Assembly: GCA_020543525.1 (NCBI GenBank)
Contig: JAHYIO010000001.1
Location: 4,216,001-4,280,000, forward strand
Length of the DNA: 64,000 nucleotides
Direction: 5' to 3'
From: Coriolopsis trogii
Taxonomy: Eukaryota > Basidiomycota > Agaricomycetes > Polyporales > Polyporaceae
Shown: positions 11,434 through 23,388 of the stretch, one piece after another
Numbering within the stretch: the stretch's first letter is position 1
Layout: each line of letters begins with the position of its first letter
Made by a program: the position numbers and the translations under genes
The notes under the pieces: model-generated
What the model was told of the DNA's origin: nothing
The model's input: the letters and a program-made list of their open reading frames with translations, nothing else
Databases searched by the model: none

Positions 11434-14400
11434 ATGCCCGGCAAAAACATCGTCGCATCTCAGGTTCTCTCCGGACGGCGCACGCGTGTCGAAGATGGGC
11501 CATGGACCATCAGCGCGGCAGAGACTCCTCACGATCCGAGCTCTTACAGTCTCTACATCAAGAGTGAGTTCTTTATCGTTTCTCTTCCCACTCCTCAACA
11601 ATGTGTACCGCACCGAGCATTGGCTTCAAGAACATGCCAGACCCGAGATATGTGCGGGCTTATGCCCGGGTCCTTTGTCAGTCGGTCGTAGTCGTGCGAC
11701 GAGCTGCACACGAAGGCGTTGGGTTGCAGCATGCATCTCGGGGATGCTGTCGCAATGCCAAGTGGCCCCTTGCTGTACACCAGACTGCACCCAGGCACGC
11801 ATACGTTCTGCGGCGTTGCCTGTTCGTTCCGAACAGTGACTGAACCTTGCTGCCTTGGCCGGATCTTCTCAAATAAGTATCGAAGTTACCGTTCACCCAC
11901 AGTGACGGTTTGTTCCGGCGACCTGAGCATATTCTAACCTTTCGACCTCCCCGCACTCCGACTGTCCCACTTCTGCACCTCAACTATGCATATACGGGCA
12001 CGCTGTGACCTGTTTACGTCAATCACTGTGTTGCTAAACTGACACGTATTCTGCAGCGCCGACACATAACATGACCCTCACTCGCACGGCTCAAGAGATT
12101 GTCGAGCTGCATGGCAAGCTCCGCGACAACTTCCCTGGCATGAAATTGCCTTCACCGCCAATTGACGCTTCCGCCCTTCCGACCCCTCCGAAGCGGAAGT
12201 CAGTCTTTCTGAACACACTCTCCCGTCTTGCCTCCCCCTCAGCGAACAAGCTGGCTTCCTCGAGACAGGCATCGGGAGGTCGGCAGTCGCAGCTTCCGAG
12301 CAGCGTTTCAAGCAGCTCTGCCTCCAGCGCGATTTCCTCCAGCGCACAGACCCCAATTGCAACTCCAACGAATGAGATAAACGACCCGTTCACGGAAATC
12401 GGCGAGAATGGCGAGGATATCTCTGCGTTAGCTGCGTCGAACAACAAGGTCATCACGGGCTTGGCAGCATACCTTACCACCTTGGCGAACGACAGCAGCT
12501 TACGGCAAGCTCGTCCATGGAAGCGCTTTGTGAGGGTTCGCACGGACGACCTCCAGAGCGTTCGTGTGGAACGGGCGATCAAGCGTGTACGCTCAGATTT
12601 GGCCGCTCACGTGAGTCCGGGTAGTTCAACGGAGGTTAACCGTTCCATCAGCCAAGTCGTCCTGGATGGCGAGGGCACGACGTCGGAGCAGGATGGTGAG
12701 GGCACAGACCTCTCAAGCAGCATTCAGGAGGACACGGATGGCGAAAGGGATGCTGAAGATGGCACCGCGGAAGGCCCTGAGGACCGCGCGCCTACGCCGA
12801 TGTCACCCAAGCCCCCGACTGCCTCCGTGCCCGAGGCTGCGGCCGTGCACGAAGATGCCGACGAAGAGCAGACCCCGCATACCCCGGTCCAGGATGGGAT
12901 TCGGAACAAGCTCCGCTCGCAGTCTGCCGAGCCCACGACCCGAAGTTCACGTTTATATTCGTCGACTCCGTCCTCCGCGTCTCAGACTGGAGATGATTCC
13001 TCTGTGTCTACCACGGAAAGGCGCTCTGCGCGGAAGAAGCGCTCAAAGTCGAAGGACCCGAACAGCGAGAAGAAGTCGCAACGCAAGGTCGTCATTGATG
13101 ACTTTGAGATGATGCGCGTACTAGGGAAGGGTTGCGCTGGGAAGGTTTTGCTTGTGCGGCACAAGCCGTCCCAGGACGTGTATGCGCTCAAGGCGATCAC
13201 GAAACGTCACGTACTTGCGCACCAGGAGCTCCAGCACACGCTCACGGAGCAAGCGGTGCTCAAGCGGATGGCCGCCGAGAACACCGATCCGTTTGTGGTC
13301 AAGCTGTGGTGGAGTTTCCACGACAAGGAGAACTTGTTCCTGGTCATGGTGCGTCTTTGTCTGACCGCGTCAGGAATGTCCTCACGTGTCCCATATGTCA
13401 CTTAGGACTTCCATCCTGGTGGAGATCTCGCGACACAGTTGGCTCGCTGGGGCCGGCTCGGACGGGACCGAGCGCGGTTCTACGCCGCCGAGATTGTCGA
13501 GGGTGTTGAGGGGCTACACGCAGCAGGCGTCATCTACCGTGACCTCAAGCCCGAGAACATCCTCATCGGCGCGGACGGGCACATCGTTCTCACCGACTTT
13601 GGTCTCTCAAAGGAGTTCCCACGGCGTACGTCCGCGATCACCGCGCCACCGACGCCGTCCGGATCGAGAGGCGAATTCTTGGATAGCTCCCCCTCAGCCC
13701 CGGCGTCCCCTCACTGGATGAAGGGTGAACATACGGCGGATAGGTGGACGCCAGGATCGAATGACACCACGAGCACGTTCTGTGGGACGGCAGAGTACCT
13801 TGCGCCTGAAGTCATCCAGGGGCTGCCATACAGCTACGAGGTTGACTGGTGGAGCTTTGGCACGATGCTCTACGAGATGCTCACTGGTATCGTAAGTGCC
13901 TTGCATCGTCTTTCGCGCGTGTGTTTATTTCTCATTCGCTCTGCAGACACCATTCTGGGCAGAAAACCATTCAGATATGTACTACCGGGTGTTGCAGGAT
14001 GAATTGCAATTCCCGGAGGACAGGACGATGGATCAGGACACGAAGAGCTTGATTCGAGGCGTACGTTACTCCTGCTCTTCGGGACGGGTGCCGGCTGTGT
14101 TCGAACCTGACGCTTGTGCTCTCTGCAGTTGCTCCAGCGGAACCCTGCGCTGAGAATGAAAGAACCCCGGATCAAGAAGCATCCGTACTTCTCGATGATG
14201 TGCGTTTCTTTCTTTTCACTGAACGCCGCGTCGTCCTAATTCGCCACTTGCAGAGACTGGTCTCACGTATACTATAAACGCTACATACGTAAGGCTCCGA
14301 GTTGCCTATTGCGAGCGATGACCAGGTTCTGACGTCTTGTGTCTAGCCCCCTACATTCCTCCGATCGACCCATCGAATGCCTCCGATACCCAGAACTTTG

Positions 14401-15710
14401 ACGATACCTTTTTGGGTATGGAACCCGTTATCAACGACGAGAACGAGGAAGGCGCGGAGACGGACCAGGAACGTACAGATGGTGAAGACTCTGTCACGAC
14501 GCCGTCACAATCACGTAGTCCCTCCGTGCATCCTGTCGATGATGACTCTGTCGACGTGTTTGACGGGTACTCGTTCAAGGGTCGGCACTCGGTCATTCTG
14601 GACGACGGGGACGAAGATGGGGACGAGGAGGACGAGGATGAAGAGGATGAGGAAGAGTCTGTTAGTGCTCCAAGCCTCGACGATCTCCTGCCAGACGAGA
14701 TTTCGACGGAGGCTCCCGCGAAGAGCGAAGTCGAGGAGGTCTCTGTACCGGAAGATGTTGGCGAGCCCAAGACACCCGAAGCCCGCCCAGCTGCTCTGCC
14801 GGAACCTTCAGAACCCGCGGCACCGACGGAGACGAACACTCCGCGGACCAGCCACGACCAGCCTGTCGTGCCCAGTGCAGAAGCCGCTGCTGCTGCCGCC
14901 GCCTCTCGCACGGCGGAGGACGCGAACGTCAAGACCGCGCCGAAAGTGAGGCCGACGAAGCAGGCTCGGAACCGGAGAGAGAAGTCTGGGATCCCTGCCT
15001 TGGACAAGGATCTCCCAGATACCGCGACGGAGGACGAGGGGCCGGCGGAGCGGGACGAGGAGGAGGACGACTGGGACTTTGTCGAGGCCGGCGGGATGCT
15101 CGTCGAGGAGCGCAACGGCGCCAAGGGCACGAGCTTGTTCGCCCGCGGCGTCGTCGACCGGTACAAGCTCGCGGTGTTCCGCAAGAGCACGCCGCGGCGG
15201 TCGACGCCGCGCTCGTTCTCCGGCATCTCTCTCGAGTCGGAGGTGAACGGCTCGGAAGCGGGGTCGCCCACGCCGTCGGACAAGCACCGGCGCGGGCGCA
15301 CGCCGGGGCTGACGTTCCGCAAGCATCCGAAGCAGTTCCTCCGGCAGAAGAGCCCGCAGCCGTCGTCGTCGTCGCGCTCGCAGAAGACGTTGGCGCACTC
15401 GGCGTCGGCGACTGCTACGCTCTCGGCGGCGTCGACCTCGAGCGGGGGTTTCCTCACCCCGTCGGCGTCGGCGTCGGTGTCGGCGATGACGCCGTCGCTG
15501 AAGTCGAAGGAGTCTGCGATCTCGATGACGGCGCCGAGCGAGTCGTCGGACCCGTCGTTGAATGGGGATGTGGTGGGAGGGGACACGATCAAGGGCAGTC
15601 CTGCGCTTGCTGCGAACGGGGATGAGGAGAAACAGCAAAAGAACAAGGTGCTGAAGAAGTACAAGGAGGGCGCGGAGAAGGTTCTCTCCATCTTCCAGTC
15701 GCCGCGGTAG
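11434..15710 (+). CDS. PX-domain AGC-family serine/threonine protein kinase
   Basis: Exon 1 is 11434-11563 and, after a long 493-nt intron, exon 2 runs 12057-13348. Later exons start at 13406, 13947 and 14129; two more junctions follow, and the last exon ends at 15710. Domains in order: a PX-like region (SYSLYIK, TAQEIVELHGKLRDNFPGMK, GLAAYLTTLANDSS) interrupted by a Ser-rich linker; a disordered acidic linker; then the kinase. The kinase has the Gly-rich loop LGKGCAGKV, VYALKAI with the ATP-binding Lys, VIYRDLKPENIL, the DFG motif, TFCGTAEYLAPEVI, and an AGC C-terminal extension (WSHVYYKRYIPPYIPP, DPSNASDTQNFDDTFLGMEP). A tail of about 400 residues, Ser-, Glu- and Ala-rich, follows. The activation loop is unusually long: 57 residues between DFG and TFCG. 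PX domains bind phosphoinositides, so a membrane or endosome role is inferred. I cannot assign it to Ypk, Sck or another named subgroup. Confidence 0.9.
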
Positions 15711-17763
15711 AGGTTTCGGGATAGATGGAAAAGACCGCAGATCGTGTTGGAAGGAGCGCGCTCGCCTCCCCCTTCGTTAGGGGCTTTCTGTCCTATCCCT
15801 TTCTCTTTCTCTGACGCTTTCCGCGTATCATATTCGTATGGCATATGCATCCACCCTCATCTATAGCTTTTATTGGCCGCTCGTAAGTACGTCCATCGCT
15901 GCCGTTTCTACACACATACACACACATTCATTCGCCTCGCTCGCTCTCGTTAGGACCGTTCCCTCCGTCTGCCGTTTTGCGTCGCACGCTGGCTTGTCGT
16001 TTGCTTGTTTGTCTGTCTGTCGCGTCTGTCTGTCCCTTCTGCCTTGATCTGCCGTCGACTTCTGGTATCTAATCGTCCACGCTCGTTCCACGTACGGTAC
16101 ATGGTTTCTTTCTGATCTTTCCTCTCTCTCTCCCTCTCCCTCTTCCTTCTCTGACTTGCATATACATCTTTTTCTCCTCTCGTGTCCGTGCACCAATGTT
16201 TCAAATAGTAGTCCAGGAAAGCGCAGTCAGCCTCTTTTTCCATCGTCTTTCTCCATTCTTCACTTAGAATCGCTCCTTTAATACACCCCTTCATGGCCGG
16301 ATTCGTGGTATACGTACCGGTGCGCGCATGGCGTTGGGGTTCTGATTTTGGTTCGCTGTTGGGCTGTGCTTGAAGACATGATGTAACGACCAAATGCACA
16401 CTGATCTGGAACACCTCAGAGCTACAGAACGCACATTCCTTCGACTGTTGGCTGGAACGTATCGGAGACGTACGGGAGATGCTTGTACCGCTTAGGAGTA
16501 GCAAAACTCCCGCCCTCCGGATGTCCTCGAGTCAAGTGCACCCGCGACGTCGGCGAGCAAGGACCGACGGGGTCTCTTTGTTGGAGATGGCCAGGTCAGC
16601 GAGCTCTCGCGCCGAATGAATGCGCCGGTTCCTTGAGCGTACCGGGTGCAGACTCGGTCTCCTGAGTATGCATGCGCATGGGCTGTCACCGCCGGGCCCA
16701 GGGGGTCGCACTGGTCTAGCTGGTCTCTCTGGTGCTGTGCCATCGCCCGTTGGCAGCGAAGAGATTGCGGTGCCGATTGTCGGATGTATGTTGGTGGTAG
16801 CCGTGCTTCTGCTTCTGCGGTTCGGAGGTCGCAGGTAGTACGGTTCGCGTTTCGCGGTTGGTGTCGCGATCACGTGTGCGTGTCTAGTGGTAGCTCGGAC
16901 CCAATGGATAGTACAGTAGACTTGTTCATATGGACTTTGGAGACCTATCAACGGATGGTTTTTGTGAGTATGATCGCTGGCAGATCTGTCGCATCAAAGT
17001 CAAGAAGAAAAATCAAAATCGGCCAATTGGCTCAGTTGCTGGTCAATTACGCAGGTGGCGTTGCTGATCGGTTTGGTTCCATCTCACCCAGGGTGGACCG
17101 GAAAGTATGCATAGCTTTGAGAACCATGTTCTGAACATGAACCTGTTGAAGCGCCTCAAGTTGGACAAGATACACCGCCCATGAGAGGCACAGACCGCTC
17201 AAACGTCGCCATCGCGGCCTCTTGACCAGGGTCGAATCTGAGCGTCGCTGGACAGGAAATACAGGAAAAGAGGATGGCTGTATCGTTCCATCGCGCCCCG
17301 CTCGCAAGGCTGAACGTAATCGCAGAAGGAGTGGCCCCGACCCTCGTCCGGTCGCTTGATTGGTCGCTCGTCCGGGACGGGCTGCGGGGGCGTGGGGCGT
17401 GGGTGATGTTTCTGATACAGCGATTCATTCGCTCGCGCGAGAGCAGCATAAGTTTCCTGTTGTCCCCGCGACCTGCCCCCATCGACGTCCTTCACCTGTA
17501 CTCCTCCGCCCTTGCTGCGGTCCAGTTCGAGCTTGCCCGCGCTTTGCACTGTCGGAACCGCTCATATTGAGGCAAGATCGATCTGCCGACTCGTCACATC
17601 GGCTACCCATCTGCAACACAGCCAGGGCCCCTGCGGTATCTCGCCCGTGAGAAGGAAGGGATATTGAGAGTTTCGGTCAGAAGAGGTTCAGAGCAGGACG
17701 GTGGTCGTCAGGTTGTGGTTGGATCAAGGATCTTACTCGTGCTGGGCAACGCGTCGGTGAGAG
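15711..17763. other. 2 kb intergenic region between the kinase and the Lam gene
   Basis: The first part is the kinase 3' end, with a pyrimidine-rich tract at about 16114-16150 (repeats of ctct and ccct). Several open frames of 60 to 180 codons on both strands have skewed composition and no recognisable domain, so I call no gene. The promoter of the downstream Lam gene must lie in the last few hundred bases. Confidence 0.5.
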
Positions 17764-20700
17764 ATGGCTCCCGGTTTCCTGTCCAAGTTTGTGAGGCAGA
17801 ACGGGCATTCGCGCAACTCGAGTGCAAACTCGTCCCCGCAGTCGCCGACACCGTCGAGTCGCGGGCCGTCGATCAGCGTGAGCTCGACGAGCTCGGCGAA
17901 GAATAGCGTAGAGCAGAACAGGAGGGCAGGGTCGGCGGCGGGGGGCGCGCACCCTTCTCTGTCGCGGTACGAGAGCTCGGACTCTGGCCCGGACGTGACG
18001 GTCATCCCGCCTTCACCGAGCGTGAGCGGGAACAGCATTCCTCTGCCTGGACCACCACCACCAGCCCCCGCCACCGTGACCGAGCTCTCGCCCGACTCGG
18101 ACGCCAGCTTCGAAGAGTCGCGTAGGCGCGTCCAATCGCTTCCGGCCCCTCCCCCGACTACTTCACCTCGCATGTCCGACGACGGCCTCCCCACGCCCAC
18201 CCCGGCCACCACCACCTTCGCTCACGCCCCCTCCGCTCCTTCTCGTCTCAAGCCCTCCCGCTCCTCAGAAAACATGCGCGGCGAGTCCAAGTCCCAGCCG
18301 GGCTCCAAGCCACCCGTCCGCGTCAATCACCCCCGCGCCGCCACGGTTGCAGAAGGGGCCTCCCTCCAGACTCCAAAGGAGCTCCGTCATGCGTCTTCCA
18401 ACAAGTCCATCCGAAGCAAGCTGAGTATCATGCTCCCCTCTCGCGATACCCCCCAAGCCTCCCAGTCCTCCTCCACCCATGACCGCTCAGCGTCCAACCC
18501 ACACCCCCCTTCACCCCCCACCCAGCCCGGAGACGGCGGGCTCGTCGAGTCTCCCACCGGCTTGAGTCTCATACAAGACATTCCCACCATCTCCCGCACC
18601 CTCCCTCCGTCGAGCTCGACGAATCCTTCGTTTGGTTCGATGCTCAGCGTCCCAGACGATTCAGACGCCCTCTCGACCAGATCAATGGGCAGCACAGCAA
18701 GCAAGAAGAAGAAGAGCCCCTGGGGACGCAGCAACAACACCAACACCAACGCCCCGCCCGTCCCCCCCGTGCCTCGCTCGGCCACGTTGGGCCCCACGAC
18801 ATCCTCCAGCCGTCCCCCCTCGCGCAAGAACACCGCAGCAGGCGGCCTTGCTTCCGCCCTCGCAGCTTCGGGACTCGCCATGGCGAACCCTGGCATGTCG
18901 TTCTCCCCCATCACCCCTGCCCCCGCAGAGACGAACTCGACGACGGCTCGGGGGCGCTCCTCGCTCGACGGCCCGCGCTCCCGTTCTCGTGGCCCGCCAA
19001 CAAATTACGGCTCCAACGACTATTCCGACAGGGAGTCGTTCCACTCGCAAGAATATTCGGGCAGCGAGAGCACCGACGAGAGCGACGAGCTCGATCTTGA
19101 TCCCGAGGACATTCCCGTGACAGGCTTCGCCGTCGCGAGCAACAAGCGCAACCAGGACTTCCATGAGCTCTTCCCCACCGTGCCCGAGGGCGACTACCTC
19201 ATCGAAGGTGTGCTCCCCCTATACCTCCCGCGCGCTGTCGGGCGACTGACCTCGTTCCCTAGACTATGGCTGCGCCCTCCAGCGCGAGATCCTCATCCAA
19301 GGCCGACTATATATCTCGGAAAATCACGTGTGCTTCCACGCCAATATATTCGGTTGGATCACGGATGTGAGTGCTGCTGCTGTGTCTGCCCTGCCCCGGT
19401 TTCAACGCTGATGCCCATGCCGGCATATCGCGATCTGTCTCGTCATGATGTGACGCCCAACAGCTCTCGATTCCGATGTACGAAGTGATCTCGCTCGAGA
19501 AACGGATGACCGCTTTCGTTATTCCCAACGCGATCCAGCTGTCGACGCGCACAGCCAAGTACACGTTCACCTCGTTCCTCTCGCGCGACACCACCTTCGA
19601 CGTCCTCTACAACGTCTGGCGGCTCGCGCGTCCCGAATACTCGAACATGGGCTCCCAGCGTCCCAGTCCACGAGAATCGCTCGACAACGAGGAGGGGAGT
19701 CGGGTGGAAGGCGCGGTGGTCAACGGGAAGAAACCCCAGGCGAAGAACAAGGTCACCCAGTGCGATTGTGGGCGGGAGGGGAAGCATTATCCGGAGATTG
19801 CGATGGAGGCCATCTTCCCGGGAACACCAGAGAAAATATACAACCTGATGTTCACGAGCGGGTTCATGAAGGACTTCATGCGCGAGAACCAAAAGCTCAT
19901 CGGTGCGTCCGTTTCGGCGTGTCTATGCGGTTTGTGATGGGTCGCTGACAGACCGGACACAGACATTCAAATATCCGATTGGACACCCATTGAGGACCAG
20001 AAGCTGCTCGCGCGTAACATGACGTATATCAAGCCTCTGAACGCGAGCTTGGGCCCGAAGCAGGCGCGATGCGAGCTGCGCGACGAGACCATGCACTGCG
20101 ACTTTGACAACTACGTGTCTATGCTCACCACGACCCGGACGCCGGAGGTACCGAGCGGGACTGTGTTCTCAGTCAAGACGCGGACGTGCATCACGTGGGC
20201 GAGCAGCGTGTCGAGCAAGGTGTTGGTGACGAGTCAGGTAGAGTGGACAGGGCGCAGTTTCATCAAGGGTGAGTCTTTCTCTCGCGCGCGTACCTTGACG
20301 CACGCCCACCCACACGTCTCTTCTCGTGTCGTGTTAAGGCATCATCGAGAAGTCGTGTATCGACGGCCAGAAGACGTACCACCTGGACCTCGAGAAGGCG
20401 ATGCGTGAATACATCCACGAGCACCGCGCCGAGTTCGTTCCCGAGGGCGTCGAGGTGAGCGAGGTGGTGGAGGAGGCCCCAGACACACCCGACGTGCCCA
20501 AGACCCCAACGCGCACGTCGATGGACGCGGACGCGCACAAGGTGCGCGAGCACGAGCGCAACGCGCGCTCGCTGCAGTGGGCGTACGACACGGTCGAGGG
20601 CGCGTGGAACGTGGCGTGGAAGTCTGCCGAGGGCGCGCTGGAGCTGATCCGGGACGCGTGGGAGGAGAGCTCGTCGACGACGATCCTCTGGTTCGTGATC

Positions 20701-21024
20701 GTGTTTCTCGTGCTCTCCAACCTCTGGACGCTCGTCCTCATGGGCTCGCGCGAGGAGGCCGGGCGGAGGAAGGAGATGCGGAAGACGGAGGAGCGCGAGA
20801 AGTGGGTGCAGGGGATCGTGACCGCGCTTTGGGAGGAGCTGCTCACGACGCGCGGGGTTATAGGCCCTGGGGCTGGGGCAGGGGCGGGGGCGGGGACAGG
20901 GCCGATGCCGCCGTTCCGCGCGCCGACGGACTGGAAGGAGGAGGTCGGGGCGATCACTGCGCAGCTGGACCGCCTCGAGCAGCGGATAGCGAGTATCAAG
21001 GAGAGCCTGAAGGAGCTCGACTAG
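17764..21024 (+). CDS. GRAM and VASt domain sterol-transfer protein (Lam/Ltc/Aster family)
   Basis: Lam proteins are anchored in the ER and move sterol at membrane contact sites. Five exons with exact frame joins: 17764-19207, 19263-19366, 19464-19902, 19963-20268 and 20339-21024, about 990 residues in total. The first 430 residues are Ser/Pro-rich and disordered. A GRAM domain follows (FHELFPTVPEGDYLIEDYGC, REILIQGRLYISENHVCFHA, NIFGWITDLSIPMYEVISLE). The VASt domain then begins at IAMEAIFPGTPEKIYNLMFT and includes SDWTPIEDQKLLARNMTYIK and TCITWASSVSSKVLVTSQVE. A single transmembrane helix (TTILWFVIVFLVLSNLWTLV) near residue 870 is the ER anchor. The tail ends in a Gly/Ala linker and a coiled coil (LDRLEQRIASIKESLKELD). 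The domain order matches the family. Which Lam paralogue it is cannot be told. Confidence 0.92.
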
Positions 21025-22264
21025 CATGCGCCGGGGAGGGTTCTCTCTTCTTGTGTCGCCCGTCGCGGCGGTGGATGGGTTGGATAGATTCATATTCTTA
21101 TACGTAGTTGCCCAACGGACAGTGGCTTCACCATCGTTCCCTTTTCTCTCTGAGTCTCTGCTGTCTTCGCTCTCGAGCTCGTGCTTTACCCTTATCTTGT
21201 GTTCTTGCTTCTTGCACGTCTGTCTCGTTCGGTCGTTCGGTGTCGTGGTTCTGGGACGAGCCTTGTGTACTATGATTAATTCCTGGAATCCCGCAGATCT
21301 TGTACTTAGCTACGACTCTCATGACCTCCCTCCCTCTCATCTGTTCTCGAAACCGACGGGCTTCTGCTGCTATCGACGCAGGTGTGAGCGCGTGCGTTGG
21401 GGATTATTTTCCGGTCAGGTGTGCCGCGTCACACGTGCGACGCCCCAGACAATGCATGGAGACGCCCGCGTAGTGCTTCGGAGCTCCGGTCCGATTACCT
21501 GTTTGGGACTGATTGCTTGTGGCCAGCACGCTGCCCAAGGTCGATGCTTTGGGAAGGGCGACGGCGCGGGTTTGAGCTCTGTCGGCTTGCCACGTCCGGC
21601 TCGTTCTTTGGCTGAAAGGATTGTCAGAATGCAGAGAATGGAGAACGGGTTCGAGGGATTATGCGCGTCGTATTGGATGGATCATGACGTTGGCGTGCAG
21701 GCACCGGGTGTGCGTGTCTGGTGTCACTCTGGTCAAACAGATAATTCATCGAGATCACATGGTTAAGGGCGGAGCAGAGCAGGAGACGAAGGAGACTTTT
21801 GAGTGCATACCTGGCTGACAGGCCTTTGGAGACCGAGGGAAAGACAGGCCTCACGGTAAACACGAGGCGACGGAATGGAATGGCTCAAAAGTCAGGAGAC
21901 GGCAAAGTGCCATGTTGTCTTTCGACTCTCTCCATCCTTTGCTTCCAGGTGTGACAGAGCGAGAACGACTCAATCTCCGTCGACGCTGCAGTCAACGAAC
22001 GCAGGCGCACTTACTTGCACGTACCGCGATTGTCTCCGTCCCCGCCGTCCCATCAGAAAACACCCTCGCGATTTGTCGGGTAGCGCCAAGGCGTGATTGT
22101 GGCGGAGGCCGTTATAAGCCTAGTGCGCTCTCCGTGCATCCGATATCGATCTCTGCACTATATAATTGCCACGCCCTGCCCCTCTTTCTCCTTCCTTACC
22201 CACTCGCACACGCTTACTGCTCAGGCTCCAGAGTCAGAGACACACAGCACTCCCGATTCGACAC
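21025..22264. promoter_or_regulatory. Intergenic region with a TATA-like element before the small orphan gene
   Basis: About 1.2 kb with no supported gene. A TATA-like element (ctatataatt, 22158-22168) lies roughly 100 bases upstream of the ATG at 22265, a plausible promoter spacing. Confidence 0.45.
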
Positions 22265-23067
22265 ATGCCCCCGCAGCGCAAGGTGCGTCCGTCGTTCAGC
22301 TCCTGCAGCGGGGCCTTCGAGCCTCGTCTGCCCGTCTCTCTCCGTAGCGTCCCTGCCTGACGACCCGTTGCCTCTTCGCGTCCTTGCACGGCGCTCGCTC
22401 CCGCCCTTATCGTCCCACAGGCCCTCGCCCGCCGGACTGCCCTCCTGGGCTCGTTCTACGACAAGTCAGGTGCGATCGGTGACGAGGGCCTTCCCTCGCC
22501 CGCGGCGAGCTCGTTCTCCGACCGGGACTGCGACATGGGGGCCGAGAGCGACGACGAGTACACCCTCACGGGCTACGGCGAGCTCTCGACCGAGTTCTCC
22601 TTCACCCTCCCGCCGACGCCGACCCAGACGATCAAGTACCGCTACCGCGCGTACAGGCCCAAGCTGGCCAGGATCGGGCGCAAGCACCGCGCCGCGGCGG
22701 CCAACGGCGGGCGTGCGCCTCTCAAGACCAAGTCGAGCGCGTACCACAACTCGGTGAGTCCTCCGTTCGGAGGGTTTTTTTTTCCCTTTTCGTTGTCTGG
22801 GTTGTCCTTGAGGGCCCGTGGGTGGTGACCGATCGCTGATCGACGACGACGTGGGGTGTGCAGGAGTACTCGTATCTGGCCAGCCTGGCTGCGGGCAGAA
22901 CCCCCAAGCGGGACTTCCAGGCGCTCATGCAGAAGTACCGCGAGTCCGCCGACGGCTGGCGCGACGGCGAAGCGTCGTCGTTCTCCCCCCTCAAGCCTGC
23001 GGACAAGAACTGGTCCGCTACGGGCGTTCGTGCCTCTGGACGCCGTCACGGCGTCATCGCTGCTTGA
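22265..23067 (+). CDS. Small orphan protein, three exons, function unknown
   Basis: Exons 22265-22282, 22421-22753 and 22864-23067 join without loss of frame to 184 residues. The first exon codes only MPPQRK. The second reads ALARRTALLGSFYDKSGAIG, an acidic stretch (DCDMGAESDDEYTLTGYGEL) and a basic one (RYRAYRPKLARIGRKHRAAA). The third reads EYSYLASLAAGRTPKRDFQA and ends HGVIAA. No signal peptide, membrane segment or known motif is visible. The GC-rich third codon positions, clean donors (GTGCGT, GTGAGT) and acceptors, and the TATA element about 100 bases upstream support a real, perhaps well expressed gene. The basic patches would fit a nuclear or nucleic-acid-binding protein, but this is only a guess. 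Confidence 0.65.
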
Positions 23068-23388
23068 ATGCTGAATGGCTGAGAGCGGAGATGAAAGAAG
23101 GAGGGACCGGAGGGGCTGGGGTAGGCGTAAAGGTGAAGCGGAAACTAATCACCGGGGTGTGTTGTGATGGGTGTGGGGAGGCTATCGTGGAGAGGTTATC
23201 GAAGGCGGCAGGACACTAGCTTGCAGGTGCTGGACTCCGGTGGATGTGAATATGTGTTCCTGAGGTGTATCGGTATCAGTCCTCGAAGTCGGGTGGTGTA
23301 TCTACTTATGTTATTAAATGGACATACCATTCATTCACTCCTTACTTTCTCATGTGTGGGCTTCGCGAATGGGGAAAAAATGGCGTGT
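23068..23388. terminator. Convergent 3' ends of the orphan gene and COG8
   Basis: These 321 bases lie between two stop codons that face each other. No gene is seen. Both polyadenylation regions must be here or slightly inside the neighbours. Confidence 0.4.

Noticed and set aside
14351..15850. 499-codon minus-strand open frame
   Set aside because: It is the antisense shadow of the Ser/Glu/Ala-rich kinase tail; the composition (Ser/Arg runs) follows from the other strand.
15880..16160. Possible open frames in the pyrimidine-rich kinase 3' region
   Set aside because: Low-complexity CT repeats give chance frames on both strands; no start, splice or domain support.
16620..16838. Short plus-strand frame with a hydrophobic segment (VGCMLVVAVLLLLRF)
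   Set aside because: The hydrophobic stretch alone is not enough; the start lacks context and flanking residues look random.
20263..21093. 276-codon Arg/Pro-rich minus-strand frame over the Lam gene end
   Set aside because: Antisense shadow of a GC-rich coding exon; the composition is implausible for a protein.
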